64,000 nt of DNA, from positions 186,001 through 250,000 of the forward strand of contig NZ_BEVZ01000008.1 in assembly GCF_003112515.1 (NCBI RefSeq), written 5' to 3'. Shown here piece after piece: positions 42,425 through 51,523 of this stretch. This DNA is from Streptomyces fragilis. GTDB lineage: Bacteria > Actinomycetota > Actinomycetes > Streptomycetales > Streptomycetaceae. Within the stretch, counting starts at the first letter, position 1. Each line of letters starts with the position of its first letter. A model generated the notes under the pieces. That model was not told the origin of the DNA. It worked only from the letters and a program-made list of their open reading frames with translations, and did not search any database. The position numbers and the translations under genes were made by a program.

Positions 42425-44371
42425 TCAGCCGACGATCAGGGTGATCTGCTGGTTGGGGTCAGCCAGCGGCTGGCCGCCGGGAGGGTTCTGGAAGAGCACC
42501 TTCCCGTTCGGGTCGGGATTGCCCTCCGACTTGACGTTGTTGTAGCCGGCTTCCTTGAGCGCCTTCTCGGCGTCCTTCCGGGACTGGCCGGTCACGTCCG
42601 GGACGGCCTTCGGGCCTTCCTTGAGCTTGCCGATCTTCAGGGTGATGGTGGAGCCCACGTCGGCCTTCTCGCCCGGGCCGACGGGGAGCGCCTGCACGAC
42701 CTTGCCGTCCTGGTTCGGGTCCGTGACCTCGACGGTCTGGCTGTCGCACTGGCCGATCAGGCCGTCCTCCTGCAGCTTCACCCGGGCCTCGTCGCAGGTC
42801 CTGCCGATGACCGCCGGAACGTTCACCTGCTGCGGGGGCCTGGCGACCGTGATGGTCACCTCGGTGCCCCGCTCGCGCTTGGCGCCGTCGCCCGGATCCT
42901 GGTCGAGGACCGTGCCCTCCTTCTCCTGGGCGTTGACCTTGGGCTCGACGGTGACCTCGAAGCCCGCCTTCTCCAGCGCGTCCGTCGCGTCCTCCTCGGA
43001 CATGCCGACGACGTCCGGGATCTCCTTCTTCGGAGCCCCGGTGGAGAGGACCAGCCCGATGGTCTCGCCCTTGTCGACCTCGGTGCCCTTCGCGGTGTCC
43101 TGGCTGCAGACCTTGCCCTTGGGCTGGTCGGCGCACTCCCGCTCGGAGAACGAGACCTTCAGGTCCACCCGCGCGGCCCGGTCCTGTGCGTCCGACTTGG
43201 TGTTGCCGACGAAGGACGGCACCGTCGCGCGGTCCGGGGTGTCGTCGCCGCTGACGATCCACCGGCCGATCAGGATGGCGCCGATCAGCACCAGCACCGC
43301 GGCCGCGATCAGCAGGATCGTCGACTGCTGGTTCTTCTTCTGCCGTCGCCGGTCGGGGCGGTCCCCGTCGTAGCCGTAGCCGCCGTCGTCCGGGTTCGTC
43401 GGCGGCAGCATCGAGGTGGCGCCTGCCGGGGACATCGCGGTGGTGGCCTGGTCGTCGCCGTAGCCCTGGTTGTAGCCGCCGTAGCCCGCGCCGTAGCCGA
43501 CCGCGCCCATCGCCGCGGTGGCGGCGACCGGCTGGCCGTCGAGGCAGGCCTCGATGTCGGCGCGCATCTCGTCGGCCGACTGGTAGCGGTAGTTCGGGTC
43601 CTTGACGAGCGCCTTCAGCACGATCGCGTCCATCTCGGGCGTGATCTCGGGGTCGAAGACGCTCGGCGGCTGGGCCTCCTCGCGCACGTGCTGGTAGGCG
43701 ACGGCGACCGGGGAGTCACCCACGAACGGGGGACGGACGGTGAGGAGCTCGTAGAGCAGGCAGCCGGTGGAGTACAGGTCGGAACGCGCGTCGACCTGCT
43801 CGCCCTTGGCCTGCTCCGGGGAGAGGTACTGGGCGGTGCCGATCACGGCGGCCGTCTGGGTCATGGTCATGCCGGAGTCGCCCATGGCACGGGCGATGCC
43901 GAAGTCCATCACCTTGACCTGGCCGTTGCGCGTCAGCATGACGTTCGCCGGCTTGATGTCGCGGTGGACGATGCCGGCCCGGTGCGAGTACTCCAGGGCC
44001 TGGAGGATGCCGATGGTCATCTCCATGGACCGCTCCGGCAGCAGCCTGCGGCCGCTGTGGAGCAGCTCACGCAGCGTCGAGCCGTCGACGTACTCCATGA
44101 CGATGTACGGGATCGAGACCCCGTCGATGTAGTCCTCGCCCGTGTCGTAGACCGCCACGATCGCGGGATGGTTGAGCGAGGCGGCCGACTGGGCCTCACG
44201 GCGGAACCGGGCCTGGAACGAGGGGTCACGTGCGAGGTCGGCCCGCAGCGTCTTCACCGCCACGGTGCGGCCGAGCCGGGTGTCCTGCGCGAGGTAGACC
44301 TCGGCCATGCCACCACGGCCGAGCACGTGGCCCAGCTCGTACCGGCCGCCGAGGCGACGCGGCTCTTCCAT
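42425..44371 (-). CDS. pknB: PASTA-domain serine/threonine protein kinase
   Basis: A 648-residue transmembrane kinase that senses muropeptides or lipid II through PASTA domains and phosphorylates division and wall-synthesis proteins. The kinase domain covers about 11-272, with the glycine loop LGRGGMAEVY, Lys40, catalytic His136-Arg137-Asp138 in IVHRDIKPANV, DFG 156-158 and activation-loop Thr residues 169/171. A Gly/Tyr linker follows, then a membrane helix at about 350-370 and four extracellular PASTA repeats (beginning VPSFVGN, IPDVVGM, VPAVIGR, VPDVTGQ). ATG at 44371. It is last in the fhaA-fhaB-pstP-rodA-pbpA-pknB series. Confidence 0.97.
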   Translation of the reverse strand: MEEPRRLGGRYELGHVLGRGGMAEVYLAQDTRLGRTVAVKTLRADLARDPSFQARFRREAQSAASLNHPAIVAVYDTGEDYIDGVSIPYIVMEYVDGSTLRELLHSGRRLLPERSMEMTIGILQALEYSHRAGIVHRDIKPANVMLTRNGQVKVMDFGIARAMGDSGMTMTQTAAVIGTAQYLSPEQAKGEQVDARSDLYSTGCLLYELLTVRPPFVGDSPVAVAYQHVREEAQPPSVFDPEITPEMDAIVLKALVKDPNYRYQSADEMRADIEACLDGQPVAATAAMGAVGYGAGYGGYNQGYGDDQATTAMSPAGATSMLPPTNPDDGGYGYDGDRPDRRRQKKNQQSTILLIAAAVLVLIGAILIGRWIVSGDDTPDRATVPSFVGNTKSDAQDRAARVDLKVSFSERECADQPKGKVCSQDTAKGTEVDKGETIGLVLSTGAPKKEIPDVVGMSEEDATDALEKAGFEVTVEPKVNAQEKEGTVLDQDPGDGAKRERGTEVTITVARPPQQVNVPAVIGRTCDEARVKLQEDGLIGQCDSQTVEVTDPNQDGKVVQALPVGPGEKADVGSTITLKIGKLKEGPKAVPDVTGQSRKDAEKALKEAGYNNVKSEGNPDPNGKVLFQNPPGGQPLADPNQQITLIVG

Positions 44372-44566
44372 AGCTACCTACCAGCCCTCTCCGTCGGTAC
44401 CGACCGCACCCTTCGTGGATTCGGCGGCGTGCCGTCCGGGCATACCGTACCCGCCCCACGGCGCCCCGCCGGGCCACGCCCGTCACCCGATACACGACCG
44501 GTATCGACGGCCCGGGAGAGCATCGCGGTGTGTGACGGAGGAGCCGCGGAGGTCACTTCCCGGTCG

Positions 44567-46018
44567 TCACTTGTTCAGCACGGCCTTCATGATGTCCTTC
44601 GCGATCGGGGCCGCGAGACCACCGCCGGAGATGTCCTCACGGACCGCGGAGCCGTCCTCGACGACCACGGCCACGGCGACCGACTTGCCGTTGGAGTCCT
44701 TGGCGTACGAGATGAACCACGCGTACGGGTTCTTCTCGTTGTTCTCGCCGTGCTGGGCCGTACCGGTCTTGCCGCCGACGGTGACGCCGGGGATCTGCGC
44801 GGTCTGACCGGTGCCGTCCTTGACGACGGTCTCCATCATCTCCTGCAGCTTCTGGGCGTTCTCCGGGGAGACGGCCTGGGAGAGCTCCTCCGGCTCGGTC
44901 TCCTCGATGACGTCCAGGTTGGCGGAGCGCAGCTGGGCGACCGAGTACGGCTTCATCAGCTTGCCGTCGTTGGCGACGGCGGCGGCCACCATGGCCATCT
45001 GGAGCGGGGTGGCGCGGTTGGACGCCTGGCCGATGCCCGCCATGGCGTTCTGCGGCGGGACGTCCTTCGGGTAGATGCTGGCGTCGGCGCGGACCGGGGT
45101 GAAGACCTCTTCGTTGAAGCCGAACTTGTCGGCGTGCTCGATCATCGTCTTGTTGCCGAGCTCGTCGCTGATCTTGCCGAAGACCGTGTTGCAGGAGATC
45201 CGCAGCGCCTCGCGCAGGCTCACGTCCTTGCAGACGCCGTGGTCGTTGGTGAGCTTGGTCGTCGACTGCGGCAGCGGGAACGGGTCCGGGCTGTCGGTGG
45301 AGGCGTCGATGTCGTCGATCAGCCCCTCCTCCAGCGCGGCGGCGGCGGTGACCACCTTGAAGGTGGAGCCGGGCGGGTAGGTCTGGCGCAGCGCCCGGTT
45401 GAGCATCGGGTCGTCGGGGTTGTTCTTCTTCTGCAGGGAGTTCCACGCCTTGGCGTCGGAGTCCATGCTGCCGGCGAACTTGCCCGGGTCGTAGGACGGC
45501 GCGGAGACCATGGCGAGGATCTTGCCGGTGGCCGGGTCGAGCGCGACGGCGGCGCCCTTCTTGCCCTTGAGCCCGTTCCAGGCGGCCTTCTGGGCAGCGC
45601 TGCTCAGCGTGGTGACGACGTTGCCGCCCTGGCGCTCCTTGCCGGTGAGCATGTCCAGGGTGTTGCGGAAGAAGAGCCGGTCGTCGTTGCCGGTGAGGAT
45701 GCCGTCCTCGATCTTCTCCAGGGCGTTGGAGTCGAAGGCCTGCGACGAGTAGCCGGTGACCGGCGCCCACATCGGGCCGTTCTTCCAGGTGCGCTTGTAC
45801 TGGAACTCGCCGTCGGTCTCCTTGGAGTCCGTGATGGCCTTGCCGTCGACGATGATGTCGCCACGCGGTATCGAGTAGCGCTCGATGCGGACCCGGCGGT
45901 TGTCGGAGTCCTTGGCCAGCGAGTCGGCCTGGGCGTACTGGAGCCAGTTGTCGCGCAGAAGCAGGGCCAGCATCAGCAGGCCGCAGAAGATCGCGATCCG
46001 GCGCAGGGGCTTGTTCAC
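44567..46018 (-). CDS. pbpA: Penicillin-binding protein A (class B transpeptidase)
   Basis: A 483-residue transpeptidase that cross-links peptidoglycan, paired with the RodA-type glycosyltransferase encoded upstream. It has an N-terminal membrane anchor (about 7-23). The active-site motifs are intact: Ser218-Thr-Phe-Lys221, Ser275-Cys-Asn277 and Lys417-Thr-Gly419. GTG at 46018 overlaps the rodA stop by four bases. It is 195 bases upstream of pknB, a gap that may hold an additional pknB promoter. In mycobacteria the homologue is controlled by PknB. Confidence 0.96.
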   Translation of the reverse strand: MNKPLRRIAIFCGLLMLALLLRDNWLQYAQADSLAKDSDNRRVRIERYSIPRGDIIVDGKAITDSKETDGEFQYKRTWKNGPMWAPVTGYSSQAFDSNALEKIEDGILTGNDDRLFFRNTLDMLTGKERQGGNVVTTLSSAAQKAAWNGLKGKKGAAVALDPATGKILAMVSAPSYDPGKFAGSMDSDAKAWNSLQKKNNPDDPMLNRALRQTYPPGSTFKVVTAAAALEEGLIDDIDASTDSPDPFPLPQSTTKLTNDHGVCKDVSLREALRISCNTVFGKISDELGNKTMIEHADKFGFNEEVFTPVRADASIYPKDVPPQNAMAGIGQASNRATPLQMAMVAAAVANDGKLMKPYSVAQLRSANLDVIEETEPEELSQAVSPENAQKLQEMMETVVKDGTGQTAQIPGVTVGGKTGTAQHGENNEKNPYAWFISYAKDSNGKSVAVAVVVEDGSAVREDISGGGLAAPIAKDIMKAVLNK

Positions 46019-47439
46019 GGACGGACCACCTGGGTCATCTCGGCGTCGGGATTGGGTGCCGGTGCGGGCGCGGGCCGTCGGGCGGTGTCGCTGATCCTCA
46101 GCAGCACGCCGATGAGGGCCCAGTTGGCGATGACGGCCGAACCACCGGCCGCGACGAACGGCAGGGTCATACCGGTCAGCGGGATGAGGCCCATCACACC
46201 GCCGGCCACCACGAAGACCTGGAGTGCGAAGGCGCCGGACAGGCCCACCGCCAGCAGCTTGCCGAACGGGTCACGGGCGGCCAGGGCTGTGCGGATGCCG
46301 CGCTGCACGATCAGCACGTACAGCAGCAGGATCGCCATCACACCGGTCAGGCCGATCTCCTCGGCGAAGGTGGCGAGGATGAAGTCGGAGTTGGCGGCGA
46401 AGCCGATCAGGTCGGAGTGACCCTGGCCCCAGCCGCTGCCCAGGGTGCCGCCGGAGCCGAAGGCCCACAGGGCCTCCTGGGACTGCTCGGTGTGACCGGT
46501 GACGCCCTGGCGGCTGAGCTTCCACTCGTTCATCGGGTCGAGCCAGGCCTGGACGCGCTGCTGGACGTGCGACTCGAAGGTGGCCACCGTCACGGCGCCG
46601 ACCGCGGACATCAGCAGACCGAAGACGATCCAGCTGGTCCGCTCGGTGGCGACGTACAGCATGATCACGAACATGCCGAAGAACAGCAGCGAGGTGCCGA
46701 GGTCGGTCTCGAAGACCAGGATCAGGATGGAGACCGCCCAGACCACCAGGATCGGGCCCAGGTCGCGGCCGCGCGGCAGGTAGAGGCCGAGGAAGCGGCG
46801 GCTGGCGAGGGCCAGCGCGTCCCGCTTCACCATCAGGTAGCCGGCGAAGAAGACCGCGATCACGATCTTCGCGAACTCGGCGGGCTGGATGGAGAAACCG
46901 GCGACGCTGATCCAGATCTTCGCACCGTACAGATCCTTGCCCAGGCCGGGAACCAGCGGGAGCAGCAGAAGGACCAGGGCCGCCAGCATGGAGATGTAGG
47001 TGTAGCGCTGCAGCACACGGTGGTCCTTCAGCAGGAACAGCACCAGCGCGAACAACACGATGCCCAGGCCCGAGTAGAGCAGCTGGTTGGGTGCCTGCTC
47101 GAAGAACTCCCTGCGCGCCTGCAGCCGCTCGGACTGGTCCAGCCGCCAGATGGCGACCAGACCCAGGCCGTTGAGCAGCGTGGCCAGCGGCAGCAGCAGC
47201 GGGTCGGCGTAGGGCGCCAGCTTGCGCACGGCCAGGTGGCCGAGCGCCGCCATGGCGCCCAGGCTCAGGCCGTACGTGGCGAGCCCCGCCGGGATCGACC
47301 CGTCGATGGCCAGGCCCACGTTGATGTAGGCGAAGACCGGGATGACCACCGCGAACACCAGCAGCGCGAGCTCGGTGTTGCGGCGGCTGGGCGCGCCGAC
47401 GGCGCCGATGGTGGACGTCTGGTGGGTACTACTGCTCAT
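46015..47439 (-). CDS. rodA: FtsW/RodA/SpoVE family peptidoglycan glycosyltransferase
   Basis: A 474-residue SEDS protein with about ten to twelve membrane helices, which polymerises lipid II together with its partner PbpA. Family motifs are WISVAGFSIQPAEFAKIVIA, FETDLGTSLLFFGMF and FAEEIGLTGVMAIL, with the conserved GGSAVIANW near the C-terminus. ATG at 47439 begins MSSSTHQTSTIGAVGAPSRR. It follows pstP by 26 bases and is coupled to pbpA. Symbol rodA follows the mycobacterial operon; ftsW is also used for this gene. Confidence 0.95.
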   Translation of the reverse strand: MSSSTHQTSTIGAVGAPSRRNTELALLVFAVVIPVFAYINVGLAIDGSIPAGLATYGLSLGAMAALGHLAVRKLAPYADPLLLPLATLLNGLGLVAIWRLDQSERLQARREFFEQAPNQLLYSGLGIVLFALVLFLLKDHRVLQRYTYISMLAALVLLLLPLVPGLGKDLYGAKIWISVAGFSIQPAEFAKIVIAVFFAGYLMVKRDALALASRRFLGLYLPRGRDLGPILVVWAVSILILVFETDLGTSLLFFGMFVIMLYVATERTSWIVFGLLMSAVGAVTVATFESHVQQRVQAWLDPMNEWKLSRQGVTGHTEQSQEALWAFGSGGTLGSGWGQGHSDLIGFAANSDFILATFAEEIGLTGVMAILLLYVLIVQRGIRTALAARDPFGKLLAVGLSGAFALQVFVVAGGVMGLIPLTGMTLPFVAAGGSAVIANWALIGVLLRISDTARRPAPAPAPNPDAEMTQVVRP

Positions 47440-47465
47440 CGTGTTCCGGGCCCCTCACGGCTTGC

Positions 47466-48959
47466 CTACTGATCGCCGCACAGCGAGACCAGCTTCTTCT
47501 CCTCCTCGGAGAGGCTGGGGCCGGGGCTGGGAGCGGACGTCGTGGTCTTGGACGGGGCGGCGTTCTGGCCCACCGCGTCCGGGTTGGTGGCCTCGGCGTT
47601 GTCCGCGGGCTTCTTGGGCTTGGGGTTCTGCTTCTCGGCGGCCTGCCGCTCGGCGTCCTTGCGGCAGGCGGAGGCCTGGACCTTGAGCTCCTCGATCTTC
47701 TCGACCGCCTCGCCGCGGCCACCCTGGGCGATGTTCGCCTTGACCTTCTTCTGCTGGTAGGCAGGCAGGTACTTGAGTTCGATCTCGGGGTGGTCCTTCT
47801 CCACCTTCGAGAGCGACACCCAGCCCAGGTCCTGGCTGATGCCCCGGTACAGCGCGACGTGCTCGTCGTTGGTGCCGACGTAGAACTGGGTCTGCGTCCA
47901 GCGCCAGCCGCCGTAGAGGCCGCCGCCGATCACGCCCAGGGCCAGCACCGTGTAGAACGATCTCTTCAGCCAGCGGCGCCCCTTGCGGGGCTTGGTGAAG
48001 TCCTCGTCGGTCCAGTCGCCGAAGTTCTCGCCGCCGGCCATGAAGCCGGTGTCGCCGCTGCCGGGAGGGCCGAACTGGCCCTCGCCGCCCGGCGCGGGCG
48101 CGGGACGGCCGAGACCGGCCGCGCGGCCCGCGGGAGTCTGCATCGCGCCGTTGTCGTCGGTGATCTGGTTCTCGGCGACCGCGCCGACGACCACGGGGGT
48201 GTCGGACAGGCGCGCCCCGGCGAGGGTCTCGCCGGTGTCCAGGTCGAGGACATCGGCCACGATCACGGTGATGTTGTCCGGGCCGCCGCCGCGCAGGGCG
48301 AGCTGGATCAGCTCCTGGACGGTCTCCTCGGGGCCCTGGTAGCTGGCGAGGGTGTCCTCCAGGGTCTGGTGGGACACCACGCCGCTCAGGCCGTCGGAGC
48401 AGATCAGGTACCGGTCGCCGGCCCGCACCTCGCGGATCGACAGGTCGGGCTCGACGTGGTCGCCGCTGCCCAGCGCGCGCATCAGCAGGGAGCGCTGCGG
48501 GTGGGTGGTGGCCTCCTCCTCGGTGATCCGGCCCTCGTCGACCAGACGCTGCACCCAGGTGTGGTCCTGGGTGATCTGGGTGAGGACGCCGTCACGCAGG
48601 AGGTAGGCGCGGGAGTCGCCGACGTGGACCAGGCCCAGGCGCTGGCCGGTCCACAGCAGGGCGGTGAGCGTGGTGCCCATGCCCTCCAGGCGGGGGTCCT
48701 CCTCGACCATGACGCGCAGCTGCTCGTTGGCGCGCTGCACGGCCGTGCCGAGGGAGGTCAGGATGTCGGAGCCGGGGACGTCGTCGTCGAGGGCGACGAT
48801 GGTGGAGATCACCTCGGAGGAGGCGACCTCACCGGCGGCCTGGCCGCCCATGCCGTCGGCGATGGCGAGCAGGCGCGGACCGGCGTAGCCGGAGTCCTCG
48901 TTGCCCTCCCGGATCATCCCCTTGTGCGACCCGGCGGCGAAGCGCAGTGACAGACTCAT
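47466..48959 (-). CDS. pstP: PP2C-type protein phosphatase
   Basis: The phosphatase that reverses PknB phosphorylation. It is 497 residues. The PP2C domain starts MSLSLRFAAGSHKGMIREGN, with the metal-binding Asp residues in ADGMGGQAAGE (about 34-44), DHTWVQRLVDEGRIT, ICSDGLSG and GGGPDNITVIVADV. A membrane helix lies near 335 (FYTVLALGVIGGGLYGG), followed by an extracellular domain rich in Lys, Gln and Ala and a Pro/Thr/Ser tail. The start ATG at 48959 has GCGAGG upstream; the frame extends 27 codons further without similarity. It lies 156 bases downstream of fhaB. Confidence 0.95.
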   Translation of the reverse strand: MSLSLRFAAGSHKGMIREGNEDSGYAGPRLLAIADGMGGQAAGEVASSEVISTIVALDDDVPGSDILTSLGTAVQRANEQLRVMVEEDPRLEGMGTTLTALLWTGQRLGLVHVGDSRAYLLRDGVLTQITQDHTWVQRLVDEGRITEEEATTHPQRSLLMRALGSGDHVEPDLSIREVRAGDRYLICSDGLSGVVSHQTLEDTLASYQGPEETVQELIQLALRGGGPDNITVIVADVLDLDTGETLAGARLSDTPVVVGAVAENQITDDNGAMQTPAGRAAGLGRPAPAPGGEGQFGPPGSGDTGFMAGGENFGDWTDEDFTKPRKGRRWLKRSFYTVLALGVIGGGLYGGWRWTQTQFYVGTNDEHVALYRGISQDLGWVSLSKVEKDHPEIELKYLPAYQQKKVKANIAQGGRGEAVEKIEELKVQASACRKDAERQAAEKQNPKPKKPADNAEATNPDAVGQNAAPSKTTTSAPSPGPSLSEEEKKLVSLCGDQ

Positions 48960-49115
48960 GCGCACCTCGCCCGTCGGCTGCTGCTCCGTCGGCTGTTGCG
49001 GGGAAAGCCGCAGCCGGTCGTGTCGAGCCACCCTGCCCACCCTCCGGTCGGGAGCGCGCCGGCGTCCTGGGTGGGGACTGGTGCCGCGTGCTCGCTCCGC
49101 TCGCTCATTCTCGTA

Positions 49116-49637
49116 CTACTTCCGCAGCTCGATGACGGTCTTGCCGATGCGGATCGGCGCGCCCAGCGGTATCGGCACGGGGGCCGTCAGCCGGTTCCGG
49201 TTCATGAACGTGCCGTTGGTGGATCCGAGGTCCTCGACGATCCACTGGCCGTCGCGGTCCGGGTAGATCCTGGCATGGCGGCTGGACGCGTAGTCGTCGT
49301 CCAGCACGATGGTGCTGTCGTGGGCGCGGCCCAGGGTGATGGTCTGCCCCTGGAGCGCGACGGTGGTCCCCGTCAGCGTGCCCTCGGTCACCACCAGCTT
49401 GGTCGGGGTGTTGCGGCCGCGGCGGCCGCCCGACGCGGCCTGGCGGCCCTGGGGCTGCGGTGCGGCGGCCTGGCGGCCGGGCCGCTCGGCGGTCCTGCCG
49501 GCCTCCCGGCGCGCTCCGCGCTGGGTGACGCGCACACCGAAGAGGTCGCTGCGGATGACCTGCACGGCCACGATCACGAACAGCCACAGGACGGCCAGAA
49601 AACCCAGCCGCATGACCGTGAGGGTCAGCTCTGACAT
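49116..49637 (-). CDS. fhaB: FHA-domain protein FhaB (FipA-like)
   Basis: A 173-residue membrane-anchored phosphothreonine reader. The N-terminal membrane helix is at about 7-27 (LGFLAVLWLFVIVAVQVI). A basic Gln/Gly/Arg-rich linker carries a TPTK segment where PknB-type phosphorylation is plausible. The C-terminal FHA domain has ITLGRAHDSTIVLDDDYASS, RHARIY, DLGSTNGTFMN and the Gly-Arg/Ser/His recognition residues. ATG at 49637 lies 10 bases after fhaA. In mycobacteria FhaB links the kinase to division. Confidence 0.95.
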   Translation of the reverse strand: MSELTLTVMRLGFLAVLWLFVIVAVQVIRSDLFGVRVTQRGARREAGRTAERPGRQAAAPQPQGRQAASGGRRGRNTPTKLVVTEGTLTGTTVALQGQTITLGRAHDSTIVLDDDYASSRHARIYPDRDGQWIVEDLGSTNGTFMNRNRLTAPVPIPLGAPIRIGKTVIELRK

Positions 49638-49647
49638 TGCCCCCGCT

Positions 49648-50538
49648 TCACCCTTCGGCTTGCCGGTAAATGATGGTGGTGCTGCCCACGACGATCCGCG
49701 AGCCGTCGCGGAGCGTAGCGCGGGTGGTGTGCTGTCCGTCCACCACGATGCCGTTGGTGGATCCCAGGTCCTGGACGTAGGACGGGCTCCCCGTGTGGAT
49801 CTCGCAGTGGCGGCGCGAGACGCCCGGGTCGTCGATGCGCACGTCCGCCTCGGTGGACCGGCCGAGCACCAGCGAGGGCCGGGAGATCTGGTGGCGGTTG
49901 CCGTTGACCTCGATCCAGAAGCGGGTGCGGGCGCCGGCCGCCGGGCCTGCCGGACCGCCGGGCGCCGGCGGGCGTCCGGCCGCGGGCGGGTATCCGTAAC
50001 CGCCGGGGGCGCCGGGGGCGCCCATGCCGGGCGGGGTGCTGGGCATCGGGGGCGGCGGGGCCGCCGCTCCGGGCCGGCCCGCGGCCGGGCCCGGGTAGCC
50101 GTAGCCGCCCGGCGCGGAACCACCGGCGGCGTTCGGGTACGGCTGGGCGCCCTGCTGGTCCGTGGACCCGGCGAGCGTGCGGCTGCGGACCCGGTAGAGC
50201 CCCGTGTCCAGGTCGTCGGCCTTGGACAGGTGGACCTTGATCGGGCCCATGAACGTGTACCGCTGGTGCTTGGCGTAGTCACGCACCATTCCGGCCAGCT
50301 CGTCGCCCAGCTGCCCCGAGTACGGGCTCAGCCGCTCGTGGTCGGGTGTGCTGAGTTCCACGATGAAGTCGTTGGGCACGACCGTGCGGTCGCGGTTCCA
50401 GATCGTGGCGTTGTTGTCGCACTCGCGCTGCAGCGCTCCGGCGATCTCCACGGGCTGGACCTCGGCCTTGAACACCTTGGCGAAGGTGCCGTTGACCAGA
50501 CCTTCGAGACGCTGCTCGAACTTCTTCAGGACTCCCAT
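49648..50538 (-). CDS. fhaA: FHA-domain protein FhaA with DUF3662 domain
   Basis: A 296-residue cytoplasmic protein. The N-terminal DUF3662 domain spans about 1-118 (MGVLKKFEQRLEGLVNGTFA; FIVELSTPDHERL). A Gly/Pro/Tyr-rich disordered linker covers about 135-200, and a C-terminal FHA domain (about 208-294) has SLVLGRSTEADVRIDDPGVS, RRHCEIH and DLGSTNGIVVDG. ATG at 50538 is the first gene of the operon, preceded by a GGAGG SD. In mycobacteria FhaA binds the MurJ pseudokinase domain to restrain wall synthesis; a like role is inferred. Confidence 0.95.
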   Translation of the reverse strand: MGVLKKFEQRLEGLVNGTFAKVFKAEVQPVEIAGALQRECDNNATIWNRDRTVVPNDFIVELSTPDHERLSPYSGQLGDELAGMVRDYAKHQRYTFMGPIKVHLSKADDLDTGLYRVRSRTLAGSTDQQGAQPYPNAAGGSAPGGYGYPGPAAGRPGAAAPPPPMPSTPPGMGAPGAPGGYGYPPAAGRPPAPGGPAGPAAGARTRFWIEVNGNRHQISRPSLVLGRSTEADVRIDDPGVSRRHCEIHTGSPSYVQDLGSTNGIVVDGQHTTRATLRDGSRIVVGSTTIIYRQAEG

Positions 50539-51261
50539 GGGGCACCTCCTCCGTCCCTGTCCTTGCCGTACCGGGTGTGTCGCCCGGGGTACTGCTCGCG
50601 GTACTGCTTACTGATCGTATCCACGCGGCCGTGAATCGCCTGGTTCCCCCTGTCGGCCCACGTGTGGCCACCGGACCGTCCCCGCCTCCGGCCGCTTCGG
50701 CCGGGTGCGCTGACTGCGAAGGTTCCCTGCGAAGTGCGCCTTCGAACTTGCTCGGCGGGTGTTCCCGCCTCCTGCTGTTCGTCGTCGCCGCCGGGCGCCG
50801 TCCCAGGATCGTACGGGCGGCCCCCGACCAGTGTCCCGCACCTGTGGACGGACCGGTCTCCTCTTGGGGGAGGAGTGCGCGGACCGGTACAAGGTTGATA
50901 CGTAAACCAGCCCGTATGACTGGTGATTGGCTGGTGGGCGGGTCTGTGGGCGGAGTCACGGTGCGGAGCCGTGGTGGTGGGTGGTGTGGAGGGGCCGGGG
51001 CGGCGGCCGGCGGCGGTCGGTGTGGGCCGCGGGGGGAGGCGGTGCGGTGACCGGGCGGCGTGCGGCGGAGTGCCCGGGCCGGCGTCCCGGGCTCGCCCCG
51101 GGCGGGCGGAGGTCCGCCACGCGGGTGTGCGGGACGGCCGGGAAGCGGCTGGTGATCATGCGAGGAAAGGGATGTGAATCCACCCCGTGGGGCGTGCTAA
51201 TGTTCTGCATGTCGGAAGGGCGCGGCACCGAAAAGGGGCCGAACCGGAAGACACACCCAAT
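50539..51261. other. 723-base gap between fhaA and tRNA-Leu, no gene seen
   Basis: No coding frame here has a plausible product. It must contain the promoter of the fhaA-pknB operon, reading leftwards; a TACGAT hexamer on the minus strand at about 50616-50621 is a possible -10 without a good -35. At the right end TAATGT (about 51200-51205) is a possible -10 for tRNA-Leu, with a poor -35. One CCGTCCACA-like DnaA box lies near 50842 on the minus strand. The 50935-51110 part is a G-rich low-complexity stretch. Confidence 0.5.
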
Positions 51262-51345
51262 GCGCGGGTGGCGGAATAGGCAGACGCGCTGGATTCAGGT
51301 TCCAGTGCCCGCAAGGGCGTGGGGGTTCAACTCCCCCCTCGCGCA
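51262..51345 (+). tRNA. tRNA-Leu(CAG)
   Basis: The acceptor stem GCGCGGG (51262-51268) pairs with CTCGCGC (51338-51344) with one G-U pair; the discriminator is A51345 and CCA is not encoded. The anticodon arm is CTGGA-TTCAGGT-TCCAG with anticodon CAG at 51296-51298. A long class II variable arm (TGCCCGCAAGGGCG) and the T arm GGGGG-TTCAACT-CCCCC follow. Confidence 0.96.
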
Positions 51346-51353
51346 CAACGACG

Positions 51354-51388
51354 AACGGTCGTCATCGTGAAAACGATGGCGGCCGTTT
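51354..51388 (+). terminator. Terminator after tRNA-Leu
   Basis: A 15-bp stem with G-U pairs (AACGGTCGTCATCGT, GAAA tetraloop, ACGATGGCGGCCGTT) followed by T, starting nine bases after the tRNA. Confidence 0.8.
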
Positions 51389-51523
51389 CGCGTTGTCCGT
51401 GCCCCAGGGGCCGCGCCCCAGGTTCTGTACCCCGGGAGGAGCCGCCCCGCTCTGTCGCGCGGACGGTGACGGGGATAACGTCGGCGCCAGTCGCTTGTCG
51501 GTCGGCGCGGGGGAGGCGGTCCG

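Noticed and set aside
43688..46420. A 910-codon plus-strand frame opposite pknB and pbpA
   Set aside because: Its composition is the complement of two secure genes; no motif or SD is seen.
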